Shown here piece by piece: positions 15,340 to 23,265 of a DNA stretch of 23,267 bases. Source of the stretch: an uncultured Prevotella sp. (GTDB taxonomy: Bacteria; Bacteroidota; Bacteroidia; Bacteroidales; Bacteroidaceae); the NCBI GenBank assembly GCA_900557405.1, contig USSF01000037.1, forward strand, positions 1-23,267, in the 5' to 3' direction. The position numbers were made by a program, and so were the translations under genes. Under the pieces are notes generated by a model. That model searched no databases, was not told where the DNA came from, and saw nothing but the letters and a program-made list of their open reading frames with translations. The first letter of the stretch is position 1, and each line of letters starts with the position of its first letter.

Positions 15340-17577
15340 ATGAAAAAAAGCTACAATATATTGCAATATATACTGTTGTCCATCATATTGATAATGGTGG
15401 TCTCGATGGTCTACGACTGTTCTGACAACCGTAAGCAATACCTCGTGGGAGTGTCACTATGTGCCGATAAAGAATGGTATAGCAAGCTGCACCGCGAGCT
15501 GGAAGTGATGGGTTATATCAGTGACTCCATCGACGTGAAGATAAAGTCGGCAAATGCCGACAGCAAGATGCAAATTGCCCAGATTGACAGTTTCATCAAT
15601 ATGGGAGTGCAGCTGCTCATCGTGGCACCGAACAAGGAGAACGACATCGACGCCGCCATCGAAAGGGCATACAAGAGCGGAATACCCGTGATTCTGTATG
15701 AAAGGAAGATAAAGTCGGACAACTACACCGCCTTCATCGGCTGCGACAACTACAAGATAGGCTACAACATGGGCAAGTACATCGCCAACGAGCTTAAAGG
15801 CAAGGGACGCATCGTGGAGATAATGGGCAGGAAGGGGTCCACGCCCACCGTAGCCAGGAGCCGCGGCTTCGAGGATGCACTGAAGACTTTCCCCGACATG
15901 CATATCGTATACCGCGATTATGCCACATGGAATAAGGACCTTGCCGGCAACGTGATGGCCAGGGCGCTGCGCCAGGCGAAGGACATCGACTACGTATTCG
16001 CCCAAAGCGACATCATGGCATACGGGGCATATCTTGCAGCCAAGAAAGCCGTGCCGGACAACAAAATCAAGTTTGCCGGCGTTGACGGAGTCATCGGTGT
16101 TACCGGAGAGACACGCGGCATAGACCTCGTCAGAGAAGGCATACTCAACGCCTCCTACCTAAATCCCACGAGCGGCGACGAAGTGATAAAGATTGCCACA
16201 AATATCCTTCACGGCAAGAAGGTGAAAAAAGAAAACGACCTCGCGGCATCCATATTGACCCCCGACAACGTAGGGCTGACGCTCATCGCCACAAGAACTG
16301 CCGACAGGAAAATGAACATCCTGACGGCACTCCACCGTCAGGTGGACAAATACGAGAAATACAACGAGAGGAAATCCCTGTGGATATGGCTCCTCGCCTT
16401 GTGTCTCGCCTCCATTTCGCTTGCCGCAGTCTCCATCTACAGGAGTTACCGGACGAAAAACAGGCTCTTCCTGCAACTCGCGAAAAAGAACGACGAACTG
16501 GAAAAGCTCAACAGGGAAGTAATGGAACTGACCAATTCGAGACTCAATTTCTTCACCAACGTAAGCCATGAGCTGCGCACACCACTTACGCTCATCCTCG
16601 ACCCGATGGAACGCATACTTGACGACAACACACTGGGCGGCAAGACGCGGCATCTGCTGAACATCGTAAACCGCAACGCCATGCTGCTCAAGCATCTCGT
16701 CGACGATATAATGGACTTCAGAAAGGTGCAGGCAGGCGAAATGAAACTCAACCTCACCAGATTCGACCTTGCAGAAAGGCTGAGGGAACAGACCGACGCC
16801 TTCTATCCGTCGGCAGAGAAGAAGAACATTACTCTCGAAATAGACACCGACCACTTTGCCCGCAAGCAGATCACTGCCGATGAGGACAAGATATGCCGAA
16901 TCGTGAGCAACCTCATTGGCAACGCCATCAAATACACCCATGTGGGCGGCAGTGTCTTCGTCACGCTCGCCGATACGCCCGACGGACGCATACTCATCAG
17001 CGTGAAAGATACGGGTATCGGCATATCCGAGGAAGACAGCAAGAAGGTGTTCGACCGCTTCTATCAGGTGCTCGGCAATATGGGCGGAACGGGCATCGGA
17101 CTCGCCGTGGTGAAGGCATACACTGAACTGCACCATGGAGAGGCCACCGTGGAGAGCAAGATAGGCGAAGGGTCCGACTTCCGCATCATCATCCCTTGCT
17201 CACAGGAAGGTTTTGCCACGGCAGACACGCCGGACGACAGCAATGCCCCGACCCCCACCACAATCGATTGCATTGCCGACAGCAATGCCCTGTCTGCCGG
17301 CCATGCCGCCGGAAACGCGGCTGCCATACCGTCTGCCGACAGCGACAAACCAAAGTTGCTGGTTATCGACGACAACATTGACATCAGGGAATACATCAGA
17401 ACTACCTTTGCCGGCGAATACGACATCATGGAGAGCGGCAACGGCAGGGAAGGACAGGAAATGGCAATCAAATATGTGCCAGACATCGTGGTGAGCGACG
17501 TGATGATGCCCCAGATGAACGGAATGGAACTCTGTTCGGCATTGAAGCAGAACCCTGCACATGCCATATCCCCGTAA
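15340..17577 (+). CDS. hybrid two-component system sensor, 5' portion (truncated by frameshift)
   Basis: The sensor-kinase part of a hybrid two-component regulator that would detect a small sugar in the periplasm and switch on genes for its use. With Met1 at 15340 (12 bp after another ATG at 15328), an N-terminal membrane anchor is followed by a periplasmic sugar-binding-protein-like sensor (about 34-310, with VGVSLCADKEWY and FAGVDGVIGVTG). A membrane segment lies at about 347-367. A HisKA domain with phospho-acceptor His410 (NVSHELRTPLTL) and an ATPase domain (NLIGNAIKYTH, DTGIGISEED, GGTGIGLAV) come next. The receiver domain begins near residue 672 (LLVIDDN), with phospho-Asp720 (VVSDVMMPQMNG). 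The frame then stops at 17577, in the middle of the receiver. An Ala/Thr/Asp-rich linker of about 45 residues precedes the receiver. No sugar-use gene cluster is adjacent. Confidence 0.85.
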   Translation: MKKSYNILQYILLSIILIMVVSMVYDCSDNRKQYLVGVSLCADKEWYSKLHRELEVMGYISDSIDVKIKSANADSKMQIAQIDSFINMGVQLLIVAPNKENDIDAAIERAYKSGIPVILYERKIKSDNYTAFIGCDNYKIGYNMGKYIANELKGKGRIVEIMGRKGSTPTVARSRGFEDALKTFPDMHIVYRDYATWNKDLAGNVMARALRQAKDIDYVFAQSDIMAYGAYLAAKKAVPDNKIKFAGVDGVIGVTGETRGIDLVREGILNASYLNPTSGDEVIKIATNILHGKKVKKENDLAASILTPDNVGLTLIATRTADRKMNILTALHRQVDKYEKYNERKSLWIWLLALCLASISLAAVSIYRSYRTKNRLFLQLAKKNDELEKLNREVMELTNSRLNFFTNVSHELRTPLTLILDPMERILDDNTLGGKTRHLLNIVNRNAMLLKHLVDDIMDFRKVQAGEMKLNLTRFDLAERLREQTDAFYPSAEKKNITLEIDTDHFARKQITADEDKICRIVSNLIGNAIKYTHVGGSVFVTLADTPDGRILISVKDTGIGISEEDSKKVFDRFYQVLGNMGGTGIGLAVVKAYTELHHGEATVESKIGEGSDFRIIIPCSQEGFATADTPDDSNAPTPTTIDCIADSNALSAGHAAGNAAAIPSADSDKPKLLVIDDNIDIREYIRTTFAGEYDIMESGNGREGQEMAIKYVPDIVVSDVMMPQMNGMELCSALKQNPAHAISP
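17557..17567 (+). other. probable one-base deletion (frameshift) in the receiver domain
   Basis: Upstream the reading is ...LKQNPA; downstream, one frame over, it is TCHIPVILLTAKVLDDQ, the usual continuation of such receivers. Adding one A within GCACATGCC (giving GCA ACA TGC CAT) restores a single frame of about 963 residues from Met 15340, a normal size for regulators with this sensor type. No slippery heptamer is evident. Confidence 0.85.
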
Positions 17578-17594
17578 TCCTGCTCACGGCAAAA

Positions 17595-18230
17595 GTGCTC
17601 GACGACCAGAAGATTGAAGGCTACGAGCATGGTGCAGACTCATACATTACGAAACCATTCAACAGCAAAATCCTGCGGGCGAGAATAGAAAACCTCATCA
17701 ACAGCAGGAGAATGCTCTGCAGTCTGTTTGCCGCAACCGCTACCGGCACCGCCGGAAAGAATGACACGCCCGGAATGACGGACACCACAGACAGTGCCGC
17801 CACAGCACTGACAAATGCCACTGTCTCAAAGGAAGTCGCTCCTGCAGGCACTGCCGACAAGGCAGACACTGCGGCGGAAATAAACGACACCGACCGCAAA
17901 TTCATCACCCAGCTGCACAGGATTGTGGAAGAGAACCTGACGGACACCGACTTCGGTGTGGAGGAGATAAGCGGCGAGGTTGGGCTCAGCCGTGTGCAAC
18001 TCTACCGCAAGGTGAAGGCGATAACCGACATGACGGTGGTAGACCTGTTGCGCAAGGCCCGTCTGAACAGGGCAAAGACATTGCTCGCGGAAACCGACAA
18101 AAGCATATCCGAAATAGCATACGAAGTGGGATTCTCATCCCCGTCATATTTCACAAAATGCTACAAGGACGAATACAAAATTCTTCCTGGCGATGTGAGA
18201 AATGCCAAACAAACCGCAGAAAAGGGGTGA
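17595..18230 (+). CDS. hybrid two-component system regulator, 3' portion (receiver end and AraC-type DNA-binding domain)
   Basis: The detached C-terminal part of the regulator that starts at 15340. The listed start is a GTG at 17595, but the frame is open and homologous from about 17562, so this is probably not an independent gene. Its first 35 residues finish the receiver domain (GYEHGADSYITKPFNSKILRARIENL), including the conserved Lys of ITKPF. A linker of about 55 residues rich in Ala, Thr and Asp follows. From about residue 110 there is an AraC-family double helix-turn-helix (FGVEEISGEVGLSRVQLYRKVK and SISEIAYEVGFSSPSYFTKCYK). Without translation past the frameshift, the kinase half cannot be linked to DNA binding. 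If GTG were used, a free AraC fragment could be made. A strong terminator follows 35 bp after the stop. Confidence 0.82.
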   Translation: MLDDQKIEGYEHGADSYITKPFNSKILRARIENLINSRRMLCSLFAATATGTAGKNDTPGMTDTTDSAATALTNATVSKEVAPAGTADKADTAAEINDTDRKFITQLHRIVEENLTDTDFGVEEISGEVGLSRVQLYRKVKAITDMTVVDLLRKARLNRAKTLLAETDKSISEIAYEVGFSSPSYFTKCYKDEYKILPGDVRNAKQTAEKG

Positions 18231-18264
18231 CATGACTTGAACAAAAGTTACATTCAATACAAAT

Positions 18265-18308
18265 AAACGTTCATTTGCTTCAGAATATAGGCAAATGAAC
18301 GTTTTTTT
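18265..18308 (+). terminator. intrinsic terminator after the hybrid regulator
   Basis: Perfect 14-bp arms AAACGTTCATTTGC (18265-18278) and GCAAATGAACGTTT (18291-18304) flank a 12-nt loop, and seven T residues (18302-18308) follow. Confidence 0.9.
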
Positions 18309-18756
18309 ATACGAGATGAAAGAATTATTATAGTGTATAATCACGATAATTCGTAGTTTTGCAACCGAAATATTGTAGATATGTGTTCTTTAAGTAATCT
18401 GTGAAGACAAAAAAGAGAACGAGAATACGGCCTGTCGGCTTTTTCAATCATTAGAGTATGTTGTGAAAGGGATGATTATAAATGCATTTAAATCGAATGT
18501 ACCCAGTTTATAATTTTTCGAATGCATTTTGTTACGCCATATAGCTGATGGGCCGTTATTTTTTTCAAGGAAATGAATCATCGCAAACCGATTTATAGGT
18601 TAGAATATATATAAATAAGGTGGTAAGTAGAATAGGATTAGTTTTATATGGAAAAGATGTTTAGTCAGGATTTAAATTCATAATGATAGACTAGTCTGAA
18701 GTGGTATTTCAATAGGTAAATAATATAAATAAAAACAAACAACTTCAGAACTAAGC
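18309..18756. other. AT-rich non-coding region
   Basis: No convincing protein gene is seen on either strand in this stretch of about 450 bases, which is much richer in A and T than the flanking genes. It holds the orphan -7 box at 18354, a possible stem at 18385-18420 (GTTCTTT pairing with AAGAGAAC with a bulge), a weak GCC-TGTC-GGC hairpin followed by T5 at 18430-18444, and two copies of TCGAATG near 18493 and 18528. A small RNA or a decayed gene are both possible. Confidence 0.5.
18354..18361 (+). promoter_or_regulatory. -7 box in a gene-free region
   Basis: TAGTTTTG followed by CAACC matches TAnnTTTG, but no open reading frame of note follows for over 500 bp. It could drive a small RNA. 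Confidence 0.4.
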
Positions 18757-18796
18757 AGTCCTTCCCAGGCAGTGATGCTCCGGAGGGACTTTTTTT
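18696..18796 (+). ncRNA. candidate small RNA or leader ending in a strong terminator
   Basis: CTGAAGT (18696-18702) can pair with ACTTCAG (18742-18748), and right after it a terminator hairpin AGTCCTTCC (18757-18765) / GGAGGGACT (18782-18790) is followed by a T-run to 18796. No coding sequence ends just before this terminator, and the next gene starts 110 bp later with its own promoter-like box. A terminator with no upstream gene suggests a non-coding transcript. The 5' end is not defined. Confidence 0.35.
18757..18796 (+). terminator. intrinsic terminator not preceded by a gene
   Basis: A nine-pair stem (one G-U) around a 16-nt loop, followed by TTTTTTT. It lies about 490 bp past the regulator's own terminator. 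Confidence 0.75.
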
Positions 18797-18856
18797 ATTC
18801 CCCCTCCTCCCGCATGTTTTCAATGCCGGATGCCATGCTATTCCAAAAGAAATTGC

Positions 18857-18864
18857 TAACTTCG
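18857..18864 (+). promoter_or_regulatory. -7-like box for the nuclease gene
   Basis: TAACTTCG differs from the TAnnTTTG consensus at one position and lies 42 bp before the nuclease ATG. Confidence 0.4.
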
Positions 18865-18906
18865 CAGTAGAAAACATAACATCAGCTCATTTCAAACCAT
18901 AAATAT

Positions 18907-19800
18907 ATGAAGATACGAAGCATAACCTCAGGGGCTGGACGCACTGTCCTGCTCGCCTCATTGACGGTAATCCTCGCCGCCTGTTTCTCCGACAAACCCC
19001 ACAAACCGCTCATCGGCGGAATAAGGGCTGAAACGACACAGCAAATGGAAGCGCCCGGCGGCAAACATGCCAAAAGCTCCCACGACGCGGCAAGCAAGAC
19101 CCTGGCGGATGCCGGTGGCCTGGAGCTTCCTGCCCCCGTCAGCGGTTCGGGAGAGATAATTCTCAGACGCACGGGCTACACCGTGTCATACAACGCCTCG
19201 ACGCGCCTGCCCAACTGGGTGGCGTGGCACCTGACGGCAGAGAGGTGTACGGGCAAGGCCAAACGGCAGCAGAAGGAATTCCATGAGGATGAGGACGTGG
19301 CGGAGCCGAGGGCTACCGACTGGGACTACTACAATTCCCGCTTCGACCGCGGGCACATGTGTCCTGCCGGCGACAACAAATGGAGCGAACAGGCGATGCA
19401 CGAATCATTCCTCTTCACCAATATCTGTCCGCAGAACCCCAACCTGAACCGTGGCGACTGGAACGAAATGGAGAACCAGTGCCGCAAGTGGGCGAGGGAA
19501 TACGGTGATGTCTACGTGGTGTGCGGCCCCGTGCTTTACAAGGGCAGGCACAAGACCATCGGCAGCAACAAGGTGGTGGTGCCCGAGGCATTCTTCAAGG
19601 TGGTGCTATGCATGACGGGCAGTCCCAAGGCCATCGGCTTCATCTACAAGAACTCTCCCGGCAACCGTCCCAAGGGCGACTATGTGAATTCCGTTGATGA
19701 GGTGGAGCGCATCACGGGCTTCGACTTCTTCCCGTCCCTGCCCGACGACATGGAAAACAGGATTGAAGCCGCCGCCGATCCCGCCGAATGGGGGCTTTAA
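18907..19800 (+). CDS. DNA/RNA non-specific endonuclease, predicted lipoprotein
   Basis: A 297-residue nuclease of the beta-beta-alpha-Me (Serratia NucA, PF01223) family that degrades DNA and RNA without sequence preference. A lipoprotein signal peptide ends at LAAC (Cys26), so the enzyme is probably tethered to the cell envelope. A low-complexity stretch of about 60 residues precedes the catalytic domain. The active-site motif DRGHMCPAGD is at 147-156, with general-base His150; the metal-binding Asn lies in the following helix region (FLFTNICPQNPNLNRGDWNEMEN). The C-terminus (GFDFFPSLPDDMENRIEA) is the usual family end. Likely roles are nutrient scavenging from extracellular nucleic acid or escape from neutrophil DNA traps. 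No immunity gene or secretion module is adjacent, which argues against a toxin role. Confidence 0.92.
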   Translation: MKIRSITSGAGRTVLLASLTVILAACFSDKPHKPLIGGIRAETTQQMEAPGGKHAKSSHDAASKTLADAGGLELPAPVSGSGEIILRRTGYTVSYNASTRLPNWVAWHLTAERCTGKAKRQQKEFHEDEDVAEPRATDWDYYNSRFDRGHMCPAGDNKWSEQAMHESFLFTNICPQNPNLNRGDWNEMENQCRKWAREYGDVYVVCGPVLYKGRHKTIGSNKVVVPEAFFKVVLCMTGSPKAIGFIYKNSPGNRPKGDYVNSVDEVERITGFDFFPSLPDDMENRIEAAADPAEWGL

Positions 19801-19852
19801 CCGCTTCTCTCTTTATATGTATAATAGGGATTATATATAAATAGGAACCTTT

Positions 19853-19866
19853 CATTATATATAATG
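19853..19866. repeat. 14-bp perfect palindrome
   Basis: CATTATATATAATG lies in the AT-rich gap after the nuclease gene, flanked by GGAACC on the left and GGAACCATTC on the right. Its role is unknown. Confidence 0.4.
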
Positions 19867-19911
19867 GAACCATTCATCAAGAATCCGGTATTCCTCTGAT
19901 TCTTTATAAAT

Positions 19912-19948
19912 AAAACACACCCACAGGATATGTCTGCAGGTGTGTTTT
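19912..19948. terminator. bidirectional terminator between convergent genes
   Basis: The perfect 10-bp arms AAAACACACC and GGTGTGTTTT have T-rich flanks on both strands (TTTTAC on plus; TTTTATTTATAAAG on minus). They lie between the nuclease gene and the four-repeat protein gene. Confidence 0.8.
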
Positions 19949-19969
19949 ACTATATCTATACTTTGAAGA

Positions 19970-22567
19970 TTATTCCTTAACCTTCTTCACTCCATCCACT
20001 ACATATACTCCGGCAGGGAGTGTCTCCCATCTGCCGTCCATCCTTATGCCCTGCATGCTGTAGATGCCCTGGCGGCGGACCGTCGTATCGGTGTCTACGC
20101 CCTCGATGCCAACGGAAGAAGGCAGGATGATGAGATGGTCGGTCACGAGCTTGCCGTCGTAGACCACGGCCCTCATCACAACATTGTATACGGCACCCGA
20201 AGGCTGGGCGATATAGCAGTCGTCGAGCGTTATTCCGCCGATGCCCGGTATGGCTCCGGTGGTAGACTTGATGTCCACAAGTGCATTGCGCACGGTGAGC
20301 ACCTCATTGCCCACGTCGGCAGCTCCGGCCAGACTCTTTGTACCGTATATGCCCTTAGGGCCGTCGATGTATATCTTGCATCCGTCGATGATGACAGGAG
20401 CATCGTATGTCAATATGCCTTCGCCCTGGATATTCAGCGTACCGTCTCCTTGGATGGTGGTCTTAGCACTCATGGCCACACCCACGCCATTAGGTGCTAT
20501 GATGTTGTTCTGCCCCTTCAGTATTATCTTCAGGTCGCTGGCAGATTCGTTGTAGATAGCTGCGTCTTCGGCATTGATTGTCACGTTCTCGAGCGTCAGC
20601 GTGTTTGTGGCCAGGTCATACGCCATGTTGCCCTCCACGCCATGTATCACACTGAGGTCGGCGCAGTTGCTGCCCTTCACGTAAGTTTCGGCCACAATGA
20701 TGCCGTATGTCTTTGGCTCAATGATTACTTCGCTCTTCACCAGCGCTCCTTCTGCCGCCAGTCCGCGCAGGGTTGCGTCGTATGCCACGCCCTCCGGTTC
20801 CTTTATCGAACAGCTCTTGAGTGTGAATCCGTCAATCCACGACATTGTGGCTTCCGTGCCTTCCAGTTTCACGTTGGCATTGCGTATAACCACCTTGTTG
20901 TCCTTTCGCTCTTCCGCTCCGGCTATGCCATACGCCCCGTTGGCATAAACCTCACAGTCGTCGATGGTCAGAGTGGCGTTGTCCACATATATGCCACCGC
21001 CAAAGCTGCTGCTGGCATGTACGACGCCTGAGCCTGAGATTATGGATGGCTCGTTGAACAAGAGTGAGCTGAAGTATGTCCTGATGATGTTCTGTCCTAT
21101 CAGATTCAGCTTGAAATCCTTACATGAACGGTTGCTTATACCGACACCGTCCTTCTCCTCCGTTCTCTCCAGAGTCACATCCTGCATCGTCATGGTGCTG
21201 GTGGCAGGGTCGAACGATATCGTTCCGCTAACGCCATCTATCATGCTGAGGTCGGCGCAGTTGAGGTTTGTCACCTCCACTCCGGCCACTGTGATGCCGT
21301 ATTTCATCAGGGGGGCTATTGCCACCGTGCCCGTCACCACCTTGCCGCCGACAGCCACGCCCTTCAGTCCGGCGTCATAGGCAGCGCCCTCCGGCGTCCG
21401 GATAAAGCTGTCGTCGAGTTTCAGATTGCCGATGCTGCATATCGCGCCCTCTGTTCCTGTTGCTTCCACGTTGGAACTGGTCACGGTGATAGCCTCCGAA
21501 CTGTTGCCGTTGACACCTCTGATGCCGTATTTGCCGCTTGCCGAAACCGTGCATCCCTTCTCGATTGCGAGAGAAGCCGAATTAAGCTTTATGCCGGCCT
21601 CGCCGCTTGAAGTGAGGGTCAGCACGCCCTCTCCGAAGATAGCCGTAGGTTTTTCGATGTTGAAGCATGTGCCGGCAGACGAGACGGCGTTTGTCCCGAT
21701 CAGTTCCACCCTCAGGTCGGGGCATGATTCATTGTATATACCCTGTCCGCTGATTGTAGCGTTGTCGAGCGTCAGAATCCTTTGTAGCGCATCGTATTTC
21801 ACGTTTCCGCTCACTCCCTCTATGGAGCTCAGATTATCGCAGTTTGCCTTCGTTATGTCTTTGCCGTTCAGTTTCACGCCGTAGCATGGAGCGGAGATTG
21901 TCATTCCGCCCGACAATATGGCTCCATACCAGACGACGGAGTGTTGCTCGTCATCAAATGCGGCACCCGCCGGCCTTGATATGGTGCTTTCTTCAAGAAC
22001 CAGTTTGCCGATATTGTAAATACAATAGGTGTAGGCATATATTTCCACGCTTGAATTGCGTATGGTCAGAATTTCTTTTGCATTAGTGCCGGAGCCTTCT
22101 ATGCCCAGAGTCCCTCTGATGTTAATCCGGCTGTTTTCGATAATCACAGGGGCATCCTTCAGATGGAGTCCGCCCCATCCTCCATTTGTGGTCAACTTGC
22201 CTTCTCCGTAAATGGTAGTGGATTTTTGTGCATCAATTGCATAATGTCGCGAAGGCTCTATCTTGTTTGATCCTTTCAGCTCAATCTTGAGATCCGGGCA
22301 GTTCTGGTTGCTTATGCCAGCGTATGAGTAGTCAGAGCCGGATTGCGTGATAGATGCATCCTCAAGAGTCAGAGTCTTCGTGGCAGGGTTGTATTTCACC
22401 TTGCCTTTCACTCCCTCGATAACACTCAGGTCATTGCAGTTCTTGTCTGTCACATTGACATTGTTGATCTGAAGACCGTAATTCTGTGCCCAAATAATGG
22501 ACGAGAACACTGCAAACATGGAGATGAGCATGATGCGCAGCCGTAGGTTTTGGATTGATTTTTTCAT
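19970..22567 (-). CDS. secreted four-repeat, probably beta-helical surface protein with C-terminal sorting-type signal
   Basis: An 865-residue exported protein that I do not recognise as a characterised family. After a signal peptide (about residues 1-27, ending IIWA) come four tandem repeats at residues 28-226, 227-419, 420-618 and 619-816. Each opens with YG(I/L/V)-x8-NC-x-DLS-x-I-x-GV-x-G. It then shows LTLENVTI-like strands, GIYNESCPDLKIELKGxN, a TTIxGEGxL turn, and a late VRNxxVDI and P(E/S)GAAYD segment. The short strand-turn periodicity suggests a right-handed beta-helix, as in some carbohydrate-binding proteins; this is inference. The last 49 residues (GIYSMQGIRMDG...GVYVVDGVKKVKE) match the C-terminal signal of the Ig-like protein at 1151. 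MKKSIQNLRL at 22567 is chosen because the in-frame extension to 22774 crosses the promoter. Confidence 0.82.
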   Translation of the reverse strand: MKKSIQNLRLRIMLISMFAVFSSIIWAQNYGLQINNVNVTDKNCNDLSVIEGVKGKVKYNPATKTLTLEDASITQSGSDYSYAGISNQNCPDLKIELKGSNKIEPSRHYAIDAQKSTTIYGEGKLTTNGGWGGLHLKDAPVIIENSRINIRGTLGIEGSGTNAKEILTIRNSSVEIYAYTYCIYNIGKLVLEESTISRPAGAAFDDEQHSVVWYGAILSGGMTISAPCYGVKLNGKDITKANCDNLSSIEGVSGNVKYDALQRILTLDNATISGQGIYNESCPDLRVELIGTNAVSSAGTCFNIEKPTAIFGEGVLTLTSSGEAGIKLNSASLAIEKGCTVSASGKYGIRGVNGNSSEAITVTSSNVEATGTEGAICSIGNLKLDDSFIRTPEGAAYDAGLKGVAVGGKVVTGTVAIAPLMKYGITVAGVEVTNLNCADLSMIDGVSGTISFDPATSTMTMQDVTLERTEEKDGVGISNRSCKDFKLNLIGQNIIRTYFSSLLFNEPSIISGSGVVHASSSFGGGIYVDNATLTIDDCEVYANGAYGIAGAEERKDNKVVIRNANVKLEGTEATMSWIDGFTLKSCSIKEPEGVAYDATLRGLAAEGALVKSEVIIEPKTYGIIVAETYVKGSNCADLSVIHGVEGNMAYDLATNTLTLENVTINAEDAAIYNESASDLKIILKGQNNIIAPNGVGVAMSAKTTIQGDGTLNIQGEGILTYDAPVIIDGCKIYIDGPKGIYGTKSLAGAADVGNEVLTVRNALVDIKSTTGAIPGIGGITLDDCYIAQPSGAVYNVVMRAVVYDGKLVTDHLIILPSSVGIEGVDTDTTVRRQGIYSMQGIRMDGRWETLPAGVYVVDGVKKVKE
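20120..22486 (-). repeat. four tandem protein-coding repeats of about 580-600 bp
   Basis: On the minus strand the units run 22486-21890, 21889-21311, 21310-20714 and 20713-20120. They are clear at protein level (conserved NC-x-DLS, GV-x-G and ATLTL landmarks) but diverged at DNA level, indicating old duplication. Confidence 0.8.
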
Positions 22568-22716
22568 AATGTTTTTGTTTTTGTCCGGACTGCCACAACT
22601 TGTCCGGTGGTTAGTATGAATAGTGTGTATGGTGGCTGTCGGTGCGCGACGGGGTTGTGGTCCACGGCGCTGTGCATGCAACGGCAACCTTGGGGTGTTC
22701 CCCATTGTTTTTTTTG

Positions 22717-22724
22717 CAAAGATA
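22717..22724 (-). promoter_or_regulatory. -7 box for the four-repeat protein gene
   Basis: On the minus strand TATCTTTG, followed by CAAAAAAAA, matches TAnnTTTG. It predicts a leader of about 145 nt. A clear -33 box is not visible. Confidence 0.55.
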
Positions 22725-22774
22725 CGGTTGAAAACCATTAAGGCAGTAGGATATTTTTTACAAAAAATGGCCAT

Positions 22775-23236
22775 TTCTTATCATTTTTCATATTGACCAG
22801 TAATCAGTCGTCCGTATTTTCATCAATTCGCGCATTTTCTCTCTATTCCTGTTTCCCTCTGTCTATCGCAGCGAGAGTATCTTTTTGTGTGATAATCTAT
22901 ATTGTTCGCATGTAGAAAGGCATTTTTCCCTTAAATGAAAACGTCTGGATATCCCGTAAGAACAGTTGCATCATGATGTCTTATTGCAGATAAACAGGCA
23001 AAAGACTGCAGACAATCATAAAAACACATTAAAAATCCTGATGACCGTTCGGGGCTTATGTATAGTAGGTAAGGCTGGTTCTTGCCCGATGGTGAAAGAA
23101 GATATAAATGGATATATACAAGCTCCATTTTAAAATCATGAATCGCTATAAAACAACAAGAAAAGACTGGCAGAAAAACGAATAAAAAATAAAAATATTT
23201 TTTTTCTTTTTCTACCCTCACACCCTCACTTTTCGC
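22775..23236. other. gene-free AT-rich region
   Basis: No convincing gene is seen. The only sizeable frame (minus, 22931-23221, 96 codons) is rich in Phe, Tyr, Cys and Ser without a recognisable domain and starts inside a repeat-like stretch, so I do not call it. The right part contains long A and T tracts (about 23185-23212). Confidence 0.5.
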
Positions 23237-23265
23237 CTGAAACGCCCTGTTTATCGGGGTTTCAG
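23213..23265. repeat. ACCCTCAC tandem repeat followed by an inverted repeat at the window edge
   Basis: ACCCTCAC is repeated twice in tandem (about 23214-23229). After a short spacer the arms CTGAAACGCC (23237-23246) and GGGGTTTCAG (23256-23265) pair with one mismatch around a 9-nt loop. This composite looks like an intergenic repeat or the edge of an element continuing beyond the window. Confidence 0.45.

Noticed and set aside
17545..17580. Programmed ribosomal frameshift in the hybrid regulator
   Set aside because: Joining the frames needs a -1 shift, but there is no X-XXY-YYZ heptamer or clear downstream stem, so a one-base deletion or sequence error is simpler.
18665..18877. 70-codon minus-strand frame in the non-coding gap
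   Set aside because: It reads through the terminator hairpin at 18757-18796 and has no domain or promoter.
20135..21031. 298-codon plus-strand frame across the four-repeat protein
   Set aside because: Antisense shadow; the minus strand has an export signal, repeats and a C-terminal signal, while this frame has none.
22931..23221. 96-codon minus-strand frame in the right gap
   Set aside because: It begins inside the ACCCTCAC repeat, has aromatic- and Cys-rich composition without a domain, and has no promoter-like box.
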